Positions 50,151-62,200 of a stretch of 64,000 nt of DNA are shown piece by piece. The stretch is from Oasisia sp. SBJ-2009. Taxonomy: Eukaryota > Annelida > Polychaeta > Sabellida > Siboglinidae. The stretch's first letter is position 1; each line of letters begins with the position of its first letter. The position numbers and the translations under genes were made by a program. The notes under the pieces were generated by a model. The model did no database searches, was not told the origin of the DNA, and saw nothing but the letters and a program-made list of their open reading frames with translations. Location: contig OZ024862.1 in the NCBI GenBank assembly GCA_964017155.1, positions 498,501 through 562,500 on the forward strand. Direction: 5' to 3'.

Positions 50151-53100
50151 TTGATACTTGATTTTGTTAATTCTATCAATTATATTCATCTTGCGCATAT
50201 TTATGTTTTATATACAGCGCTTCTTAGCAGACTTGTGAGGTCGATAAGACAGCGTGGTCGGCATAAACAAACTGTTTATCGCTCATCTCATATGCACAGC
50301 GCAGTAACATGCACCGCTGCGCTTGCGACTGGCACAAATCGCGCTGTCTTTTCGACCTCAAAAGTTTGCCAAGACGCGCTGTTTATAAAACATAAATACG
50401 CGCAAGATGATAATAATTGAATGAATTAATTTAATCAAGTATCAAATGTTGGCAAAAATACTGATATAATAGCAACATTGAGGTGGGTCCGACTTGTACA
50501 TAAGTGCCAAATAGTGAAATACTGAAAACAATTGAGAGTATACGTGCTTTTATGAGAGAGTGCGCGTGAAGGTACGCGCCCGCAAGTGTTGGCACTTATG
50601 TACAAGTCGGGCCCACCTCAATTTTGGTATTATAACTGTATCTTTGCCAACATTTGATACTTGATTTTGTTAATTCTATCAATTATACTCATCTTGCGCA
50701 TATTTATGTTTTATATACAGCGCGTCTTAGCAGACTTTTGAGGTCGAAAAGACAGCGTGGTCGGCAAAAACAAACTGTTTATCGCCCATTTCATATGCAC
50801 AGCCCAGTAACATGCACCGCTGCGCTTGCGACTGGCACAAATCGCGCTGTCTTTTCGACCTCAAAAGTTTGCCAAGACGCGCTGTTTATAAAACATAAAT
50901 ACGCGCAAGATGATTATAATTGAATTAATTAATTTAATCAAGTATCAAATGTTGGCAAAAATACAGATATAATAGCAACATTGAGGTGGGTCCGACTTGC
51001 ACATAAGTGCCAAATAGTGAAATACTGAAAACAATTGAGAGTATACGTGCTTTTATGAGAGAGTGCGCGTTAAGGTACGCGCCCGCAAGTGTAGGCATTT
51101 ATGTACAAGTCGGGCCCACCTCAATGTTGGTATTATAACTGTATCTTTGCCAACATTTGATACTTGATTTTGTTAATTCTATCAATTATATTCATCTTGC
51201 GCATGTTTATGTTTTATATACAGCGCGTCTTAGCAGACTTTTGAGGTCGAAAAGACAGCGTGGTCGGCATAAACAAACTGTTTATCGCCCATTTCATATG
51301 CACAGCCCAGTAACATGCACCGCTGCGCTTGCGACTGGCACAAATCGCGCTGTCTTTTCGACCTCAAAAGTTTGCCAAGACGCGCTGTTTATAAAACATA
51401 AATACGCGCAAGATGATTATAATTGAATGAATTAATTTAATCAAGTATCAAATGTTGGCAAAAAATAGTGATATAATAGCAACATTGAGGTGGGTCCGAC
51501 TTGTACATAAGTGCCAAATAGTGAAATAGTGACCGCTGCGCTTGCGACTGGCACAATTCGCGCTGTCTTTTCGACCTAAACAGTTTGCCAAGACGCGCTG
51601 TTTATAAAACATAAATACGCGCAAGATGATTATAATTGAATGAATTAATTTAATCAAGTATCAAATGTTGGCAAAAATACAGATATAATAGCAACATTGA
51701 GGTGGGTCCGACTTGCACATAAGTGCCAAATAGTGAAATACTGAAAACAATTGAGAGTATACGTGCTTTTATGAGAGAGTGCGCGTGAAGGTACGCGCCC
51801 GCAAGTGTTGGCACTTATGTACAAGTCGGGCCCACCTCAATTTTGGTATTATAACTGTATCTTTGCCAACATTTGATACTTGATTTTGTTAATTGAATCA
51901 ATTATAATCATCTTGCGCATATTAATGTTTTATATACAGCGCGTCTTAGCAGACTTGTGAGGTCGAAAAGACAGCGTGGTCGGCATAAACAAACTGTTTA
52001 TCGCTCATTTCATATGCACAGCGCAGTAACATGCACCGCTGCGCTTGCGACTGGCACAAATCGCGCTGTCTTTTCGACCTCAAAAGTTTGCCAAGACGCG
52101 CTGTTTATAAAACATAAATACGCGCAAGATGATTATAATTGAATGAATTAATTTAATCAAGTATCAAATGTTGGCAAAAATACTGATATAATAGCAACAT
52201 TGAGGTGGGTCCGACTTGTACATAAGTGCCAAATAGTGAAATAGTGACCGCTGCGCTTGCGACTGGCACAAATCGCGCTGTCTTTTCGACCTCAAAAGTA
52301 TGCCAAGACGCGCTGTTTATAAAACATAAATACGCGCAAGATGATTATAATTGAATTAATTAATTTAATCAAGTATCAAATGTTGGCAAAAATACTGATA
52401 TAATAGCAACATTGAGGTGGGTCCGACTTGTACATAAGTGCCAAATAGTGAAATACTAAAAACAAATTGAGAGTATACGTGCTTTTATGAGAGAGTGCGC
52501 GTGAAGGTACGCGCCCGCAAGTGTAGGCATTTATGTACAAGTCGGGCCCACCTCAATGTTGGTATTATAACTGTATCTTTGCCAACATTTGATACTTGAT
52601 TTTGTTAATTCTATCAATTATATTCATCTTGCGCATATTTATGTTTTATATACAGCGCTTCTTAGCAGACTTGTGAGGTCGATAAGACAGCGTGGTCGGC
52701 ATAAACAAACTGTTTATCGCTCATCTCATATGCACAGCGCAGTAACATGCACCGCTGCGCTTGCGACTGGCACAAATCGCGCTGTCTTTTCGACCTCAAA
52801 AGTTTGCCAAGACGCGCTGTTTATAAAACATAAATACGCGCAAGATGATAATAATTGAATGAATTAATTTAATCAAGTATCAAATGTTGGCAAAAATACT
52901 GATATAATAGCAACATTGAGGTGGGTCCGACTTGTACATAAGTGCCAAATAGTGAAATACTGAAAACAATTGAGAGTATACGTGCTTTTATGAGAGAGTG
53001 CGCGTGAAGGTACGCGCCCGCAAGTGTTGGCACTTATGTACAAGTCGGGCCCACCTCAATTTTGGTATTATAACTGTATCTTTGCCAACATTTGATACTT

Positions 53101-56100
53101 GATTTTGTTAATTCTATCAATTATACTCATCTTGCGCATATTTATGTTTTATATACAGCGCGTCTTAGCAGACTTTTGAGGTCGAAAAGACAGCGTGGTC
53201 GGCAAAAACAAACTGTTTATCGCCCATTTCATATGCACAGCCCAGTAACATGCACCGCTGCGCTTGCGACTGGCACAAATCGCGCTGTCTTTTAGACCTC
53301 AAAAGTTTGCCAAGACGCGCTGTTTATAAAACATAAATACGCGCAAGATGATTATAATTGAATTAATTAATTTAATCAAGTATCAAATGTTGGCAAAAAT
53401 ACAGATATAATAGCAACATTGAGGTGGGTCCGACTTGCACATAAGTGCCAAATAGTGAAATACTGAAAACAATTGAGAGTATACGTGCTTTTATGAGAGA
53501 GTGCGCGTTAAGGTACGCGCCCGCAAGTGTAGGCATTTATGTACAAGTCGGGCCCACCTCAATGTTGGTATTATAACTGTATCTTTGCCAACATTTGATA
53601 CTTGATTTTGTTAATTCTATCAATTATATTCATCTTGCGCATGTTTATGTTTTATATACAGCGCGTCTTAGCAGACTTTTGAGGTCGAAAAGACAGCGTG
53701 GTCGGCATAAACAAACTGTTTATCGCCCATTTCATATGCACAGCCCAGTAACATGCACCGCTGCGCTTGCGACTGGCACAAATCGCGCTGTCTTTTCGAC
53801 CTCAAAAGTTTGCCAAGACGCGCTGTTTATAAAACATAAATACGCGCAAGATGATTATAATTGAATGAATTAATTTAATCAAGTATCAAATGTTGGCAAA
53901 AAATAGTGATATAATAGCAACATTGAGGTGGGTCCGACTTGTACATAAGTGCCAAATAGTGAAATAGTGACCGCTGCGCTTGCGACTGGCACAATTCGCG
54001 CTGTCTTTTCGACCTAAACAGTTTGCCAAGACGCGCTGTTTATAAAACATAAATACGCGCAAGATGATTATAATTGAATGAATTAATTTAATCAAGTATC
54101 AAATGTTGGCAAAAATACAGATATAATAGCAACATTGAGGTGGGTCCGACTTGCACATAAGTGCCAAATAGTGAAATACTGAAAACATTTGAGAGTATAC
54201 GTGCTTTTATGAGAGAGTGCGCGTGAAGGTACGCGCCCGCAAGTGTTGGCACTTATGTACAAGTCGGGCCCACCTCAATTTTGGTATTATAACTGTATCT
54301 TTGCCAACATTTGATACTTGATTTTGTTAATTCTATCAATTATACTCATCTTGCGCATATTTATGTTTTATATACAGCGCGTCTTAGCAGACTTTTGAGG
54401 TCGAAAAGACAGCGTGGTCGGCAAAAACAAACTGTTTATCGCCCATTTCATATGCACAGCCCAGTAACATGCACCGCTGCGCTTGCGACTGGCACAAATC
54501 GCGCTGTCTTTTAGACCTCAAAAGTTTGCCAAGACGCGCTGTTTATAAAACATAAATACGCGCAAGATGATTATAATTGAATTAATTAATTTAATCAAGT
54601 ATCAAATGTTGGCAAAAATACAGATATAATAGCAACATTGAGGTGGGTCCGACTTGCACATAAGTGCCAAATAGTGAAATACTGAAAACAATTGAGAGTA
54701 TACGTGCTTTTATGAGAGAGTGCGCGTTAAGGTACGCGCCCGCAAGTGTAGGCATTTATGTACAAGTCGGGCCCACCTCAATGTTGGTATTATAACTGTA
54801 TCTTTGCCAACATTTGATACTTGATTTTGTTAATTCTATCAATTATATTCATCTTGCGCATGTTTATGTTTTATATACAGCGCGTCTTAGCAGACTTTTG
54901 AGGTCGAAAAGACAGCGTGGTCGGCATAAACAAACTGTTTATCGCCCATTTCATATGCACAGCCCAGTAACATGCACCGCTGCGCTTGCGACTGGCACAA
55001 ATCGCGCTGTCTTTTCGACCTCAAAAGTTTGCCAAGACGCGCTGTTTATAAAACATAAATACGCGCAAGATGATTATAATTGAATGAATTAATTTAATCA
55101 AGTATCAAATGTTGGCAAAAAATAGTGATATAATAGCAACATTGAGGTGGGTCCGACTTGTACATAAGTGCCAAATAGTGAAATAGTGACCGCTGCGCTT
55201 GCGACTGGCACAATTCGCGCTGTCTTTTCGACCTAAACAGTTTGCCAAGACGCGCTGTTTATAAAACATAAATACGCGCAAGATGATTATAATTGAATGA
55301 ATTAATTTAATCAAGTATCAAATGTTGGCAAAAATACAGATATAATAGCAACATTGAGGTGGGTCCGACTTGCACATAAGTGCCAAATAGTGAAATACTG
55401 AAAACATTTGAGAGTATACGTGCTTTTATGAGAGAGTGCGCGTGAAGGTACGCGCCCGCAAGTGTTGGCACTTATGTACAAGTCGGGCCCACCTCAATTT
55501 TGGTATTATAACTGTATCTTTGCCAACATTTGATACTTGATTTTGTTAATTGAATCAATTATAATCATCTTGCGCATATTAATGTTTTATTTACAGCGCG
55601 TCTTAGCAGACTTGTGAGGTCGAAAAGACAGCGTGGTCGGCATAAACAAACTGTTTATCGCTCATTTCATATGCACAACGCAGTAACATGCACCGCTGCG
55701 CTTGCGACTGGCACAAATCGCGCTGTCTTTTCGACCTCAAAAGTTTGCCAAGACGCGCTGTTTATAAAACATTAATACGCGCAAGATGATTATAATTGAA
55801 TGAATTAATTTAATCAAGTATCAAATGTTGGCAAAAATACTGATATAATAGCAACATTGAGGTGGGTCCGACTTGTACATAAGTGCCAAATAGTGAAATA
55901 CTAAAAACAAATTGAGAGTATACGTGCTTTTATGAGAGAGTGCGCGTGAAGGTACGCGCCCGCAAGTGTAGGCATTTATGTACAAGTCGGGCCCACCTCA
56001 ATGTTGGTATTATAACTGTATCTTTGCCAACATTTGATACTTGATTTTGTTAATTCTATCAATTATATTCATCTTGCGCATATTTATGTTTTATATACAG

Positions 56101-59100
56101 CGCGTCTTAGCAGACTTGTGAGGTCGATAAGACAGCGTGGTCGGCATAAACAAACTGTTTATCGCTCATCTCATATGCACAGCGCAGTAACATGCACCGC
56201 TGCGCTTGCGACTGGCACAAATCGCGCTGTCTTTTCGACCTCAAAAGTTTGCCAAGACGCGCTGTTTATAAAACATAAATACGCGCAAGATGATAATAAT
56301 TGAATGAATTATTTTAATCAAGTATCAAATGTTGGCAAAAATACTGATATAATAGCAACATTGAGGTGGGTCCGACTTGTACATAAGTGCCAAATAGTGA
56401 AATACTGAAAACAATTGAGAGTATACGTGCTTTTATGAGAGAGTGCGCGTGAAGGTACGCGCCCGCAAGTGTTGGCACTTATGTACAAGTCGGGCCCACC
56501 TCAATTTTGGTATTATAACTGTATCTTTGCCAACATTTGATACTTGATTTTGTTAATTCTATCAATTATACTCATCTTGCGCATATTTATGTTTTATATA
56601 CAGCGCGTCTTAGCAGACTTTTGAGGTCGAAAAGACAGCGTGGTCGGCAAAAACAAACTGTTTATCGCCCATTTCATATGCACAGCCCAGTAACATGCAC
56701 CGCTGCGCTTGCGACTGGCACAAATCGCGCTGTCTTTTCGACCTCAAAAGTTTGCCAAGACGCGCTGTTTATAAAACATAAATACGCGCAAGATGATTAT
56801 AATTGAATTAATTAATTTAATCAAGTATCAAATGTTGGCAAAAATACAGATATAATAGCAACATTGAGGTGGGTCCGACTTGCACATAAGTGCCAAATAG
56901 TGAAATACTGAAAACAATTGAGAGTATACGTGCTTTTATAAGAGAGTGCGCGTTAAGGTACGCGCCCGCAAGTGTAGGCATTTATGTACAAGTCGGGCCC
57001 ACCTCAATGTTGGTATTATAACTGTATCTTTGCCAACATTTGATACTTGATTTTGTTAATTCTATCAATTATATTCATCTTGCGCATGTTTATGTTTTAT
57101 ATACAGCGCGTCTTAGCAGACTTTTGAGGTCGAAAAGACAGCGTGGTCGGCATAAACAAACTGTTTATCGCCCATTTCATATGCACAGCCCAGTAACATG
57201 CACCGCTGCGCTTGCGACTGGCACAAATCGCGCTGTCTTTTCGACCTCAAAAGTTTGCCAAGACGCGCTGTTTATAAAACATAAATACGCGCAAGATGAT
57301 TATAATTGAATGAATTAATTTAATCAAGTATCAAATGTTGGCAAAAAATAGTGATATAATAGCAACATTGAGGTGGGTCCGACTTGTACATAAGTGCCAA
57401 ATAGTGAAATAGTGACCGCTGCGCTTGCGACTGGCACAATTCGCGCTGTCTTTTCGACCTAAACAGTTTGCCAAGACGCGCTGTTTATAAAACATAAATA
57501 CGCGCAAGATGATTATAATTGAATGAATTAATTTAATCAAGTATCAAATGTTGGCAAAAATACAGATATAATAGCAACATTGAGGTGGGTCCGACTTGCA
57601 CATAAGTGCCAAATAGTGAAATACTGAAAACAATTGAGAGTATACGTGCTTTTATGAGAGAGTGCGCGTGAAGGTACGCGCCCGCAAGTGTTGGCACTTA
57701 TGTACAAGTCGGGCCCACCTCAATTTTGGTATTATAACTGTATCTTTGCCAACATTTGATACTTGATTTTGTTAATTGAATCAATTATAATCATCTTGCG
57801 CATATTAATGTTTTATATACAGCGCGTCTTAGCAGACTTGTGAGGTCGAAAAGACAGCGTGGTCGGCATAAACAAACTGTTTATCGCTCATTTCATATGC
57901 ACAGCGCAGTAACATGCACCGCTGCGCTTGCGACTGGCACAAATCGCGCTGTCTTTTCGACCTCAAAAGTTTGCCAAGACGCGCTGTTTATAAAACATAA
58001 ATACGCGCAAGATGATTATAATTGAATGAGTTAATTTAATCAAGTGTCAAATGTTGGCAAAAATACTGATATAATAGCAACATTGAGGTGGGTCCGACTT
58101 GTACGTAAGTGCCAAATAGTGAAATACTAAAAACAAATTGAGAGTATACGTGCTTTTATGAGAGAGTGCGCGTGAAGGTACGCGCCCGCAAGTGTAGGCA
58201 TTTATGTACAAGTCGGGCCCACCTCAATGTTGGTATTATAACTGTATCTTTGCCAACATTTGATACTTGATTTTGTTAATTCTATCAATTATATTCATCT
58301 TGCGCATATTTATGTTTTATATACAGCGCGTCTTAGCAGACTTGTGAGGTCGATAAGACAGCGTGGTCGGCATAAACAAACTGATTATATCGCTCATCTC
58401 ATATGCACAGCGCAGTAACATGCACCGCTGCGCTTGCGACTGGCACAAATCGCGCTGTCTTTTCGACCTCAAAAGTTTGCCAAGACGCGCTGTTTATAAA
58501 ACATAAATACGCGCAAGATGATAATAATTGAATGAATTAATTTAATCAAGTATCAAATGTTGGCAAAAATACTGATATAATAGCAACATTGAGGTGGGTC
58601 CGACTTGTACATAAGTGCCAAATAGTGAAATACTGAAAACAATTGAGAGTATACGTGCTTTTATGAGAGAGTGCGCGTGAAGGTACGCGCCCGCAAGTGT
58701 TGGCACTTATGTACAAGTCGGGCCCACCTCAATTTTGGTATTATAACTGTATCTTTGCCAACATTTGATACTTGATTTTGTTAATTCTATCAATTATACT
58801 CATCTTGCGCATATTTATGTTTTATATACAGCGCGTCTTAGCAGACTTTTGAGGTCGAAAAGACAGCGTGGTCGGCAAAAACAAACTGTTTATCGCCCAT
58901 TTCATATGCACAGCCCAGTAACATGCACCGCTGCGCTTGCGACTGGCACAAATCGCGCTGTCTTTTCGACCTCAAAAGTTTGCCAAGACGCGCTGTTTAT
59001 AAAACATAAATACGCGCAAGATGATTATAATTGAATTAATTAATTTAATCAAGTATCAAATGTTGGCAAAAATACAGATATAATAGCAACATTGAGGTGG

Positions 59101-59267
59101 GTCCGACTTGCACATAAGTGCCAAATAGTGAAATACTGAAAACAATTGAGAGTATACGTGCTTTTATGAGAGAGTGCGCGTTAAGGTACGCGCCCGCAAG
59201 TGTAGGCATTTATGTACAAGTCGGGCCCACCTCAATGTTGGTATTATAACTGTATCTTTGCCAACAT
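50151..59267 (+). repeat. Second super-repeat copy of the 2438-bp HOR with local dimer duplication
   Basis: Anchors: 50151 B', 50654 E, 51157 F, 51873 Ag; 52589 B', 53092 E, 53595 F; 54311 E, 54814 F; 55530 Ag; 56034 B', 56537 E, 57040 F, 57756 Ag; 58260 B', 58765 E. Short units start at 51529, 52244, 53967, 55186 and 57412. The cttttagacc variant is in the E units at 53092 and 54311, which form a 1219-bp E-F-s3 duplication. The Ag units at 55530 and 57756 have no short unit. The B' at 58260 carries a 2-bp gain (actgattatatcgc), and the Ag at 55530 has cattaatacg. Confidence 0.85.
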
Positions 59268-62200
59268 TTTATACTTGATTTTGTTAATTCTATCAATTAT
59301 ATTCATCTTGCGCATGTTTATGTTTTATATACAGCGCGTCTTAGCAGACTTTTGAGGTCGAAAAGACAGCGTGGTCGGCATAAACAAACTTTTTATCGCC
59401 CATTTCATATGCACAGCCCAGTAACATGCACCGCTGCGCTTGCGACTGGCACAAATCGCGCTGTCTTTTCGACCTCAAAAGTTTGCCAAGACGCGCTGTT
59501 TATAAAACATAAATACGCGCAAGATGATTATAATTGAATGAATTAATTTAATCAAGTATCAAATGTTGGCAAAAATACTGATATAATAGCAACATTGAGG
59601 TGGGTCCGACTTGTACATAAGTGCCAAATAGTGAAATAGTGACCGCTGCGCTTCCGACTGGCACAAATCGCGCTGTCTTTTCGACCTCAAAAGTTTGCCA
59701 AGACGCGCTGTTTATAAAACATAAATACGCGCAAGATGATTATAATTGAATGAATTAATTTAATCAAGTATCAAATGTTGGCAAAAATACTGATATAATA
59801 GCAACATTGAGGTGGGTCCGACTTGTACATAAGTGCCAAATAGTGAAATACTAAAAACAAATTGAGAGTATACGTGCTTTTATGAGAGAGTGCGCGTGAA
59901 GGTACGCGCCCGCAAGTGTAGGCATTTATGTACAAGTCGGGCCCACCTCAATGTTGGTATTATAACTGTATCTTTGCCAACATTTGATACTTGATTTTGT
60001 TAATTCTATCAATTATATTCATCTTGCGCATATTTATGTCTTATATACAGCGCGTCTTAGCAGACTTGTGAGGTCGATAAGACAGCGTGGTCGGCATAAA
60101 CAAACTGTTTATCGCTCATTTCATATGCACAGCGCAGTAACATGCACCGCTGCGCTTGCGACTGGCACAAATCGCGCTGTCTTTTCGACCTCAAAAGTTT
60201 GCCAAGACGCGCTGTTTATAAAACATAAATACGCGCAAGATGATTATAATTGAATGAATTCATTTAATCAAGTATCAAATGTTGGCAAAAATACTGATAT
60301 AATAGCAACATTGAGGTGGGTCCGACTTGTACTTAAGTGCCAAATAGTGAAATACTGAAAACAATTGAGAGTATACGTGCTTTTATGAGAGAGTGCGCGT
60401 GAAGGTACGCGCCCGCAAGTGTTGGCACTTATGTACAAGTCGGGCCCACCTCAATTTTGGTATTATAACTGTATCTTTTCCAACATTTGATACTTGATTT
60501 TGTTAATTCAATCAATTATAATCATCTTGCGCATATTAATGTTTTATATACAGCGCGTCTTAGCAGACTTGTGAGGTCGAAAAGACAGCGTGGTCGGCAT
60601 AAACAAACTGTTTATCGCTCATTTCATATGCACAGCGCAGTAACATGCACCGCTGCGCTTGCGACTGGCACAAATCGCGCTGTCTTTTCGACCTCAAAAG
60701 TTTGCCAAGACGCGCTGTTTATAAAACATAAATACGCGCAAGATGATTATAATTGAATGAATTAATTTAATCAAGTATCAAATGTTGGCAAAAATACTGA
60801 TATAATAGCAACATTGAGGTGGGTCCGACTTGTACTTAAGTGCCAAATAGTGAAATAGTGACCGCTGCGCTTGCGACTGGCACAAATCGCGCTGTCTTTT
60901 CGACCTCAAAAGTTTGCCAAGACGCGCTGTTTATAAAACATAAATACGCGCAAGATGATTATAATTGAATGAATTAATTTAATCAAGTATCAAATGTTGG
61001 CAAAAATACTGATATAATAGCAACATTGACGTGGGTCCGACTTGTACATAAGTGCCAAATAGTGAAATACTAAAAACAAATTGAGAGTATACGTGCTTTT
61101 ATGAGAGAGTGCGCGTGAAGGTACGCGCCCGCAAGTGTAGGCATTTATGTACAAGTCGGGCCCACCTCAATGTTGGTATTATAACTGTATCTTTGCCAAC
61201 ATTTGATACTTGATTTTGTTAATTCTATCAATTATATTCATCTTGCGCATATTTATGTCTTATATACAGCGCGTCTTAGCAGACTTGTGAGGTCGATAAG
61301 ACAGCGTGGTCGGCATAAACAAACTGTTTATCGCTCATCTCATATGCACAGCGCAGTAACATGCACCGCTGCGCTTGCGACTGGCACAAATCGCGCTGTC
61401 TTTTCGACCTCAAAAGTTTGCCAAGACGCGCTGTTTATAAAACATAAATACGCGCAAGATGATAATAATTGAATGAATTAATTTAATCAAGTATCAAATG
61501 TTGGCAAAAATACTGATATAATAGCAACATTGAGGTGGGTCCGACTTGTACATAAGTGCCAAATAGTGAAATACTGAAAACAATTGAGAGTATACGTGCT
61601 TTTATGAGAGAGTGCGCGTGAAGGTACGCGCCCGCAAGTGTTGGCACTTATGTACAAGTCGGGCCCACCTCAATTTTGGTATTATAACTGTATCTTTGCC
61701 AACATTTGATACTTGATTTTGTTAATTCTATCAATTATATTCATCTTGCGCATATTTATGTCTTATATACAGCGCGTCTTAGCAGACTTGTGAGGTCGAT
61801 AAGACAGCGTGGTCGGCATAAACAAACTGTTTATCGCTCATTTCATATGCACAGCGCAGTAACATGCACCGCTGCGCTTGCGACTGGCACAAATCGCGCT
61901 GTCTTTTCGACCTCAAAAGTTTGCCAAGACGCGCTGTTTATAAAACATAAATACGCGCAAGATGATTATAATTGAATGAATTAATTTAATCAAGTATCAA
62001 ATGTTGGCAAAAATACTGATATAATAGCAACATTGAGGTGGGTCCGACTTGTACATAAGTGCCAAATAGTGAAATAGTGACCGCTGCGCTTGCGACTGGC
62101 ACAAATCGCGCTGTCTTTTCGACCTCAAAAGTTTGCCAAGACGCGCTGTTTATAAAACATAAATACGCGCAAGATGATTATAATTGAATGAATTCATTTA

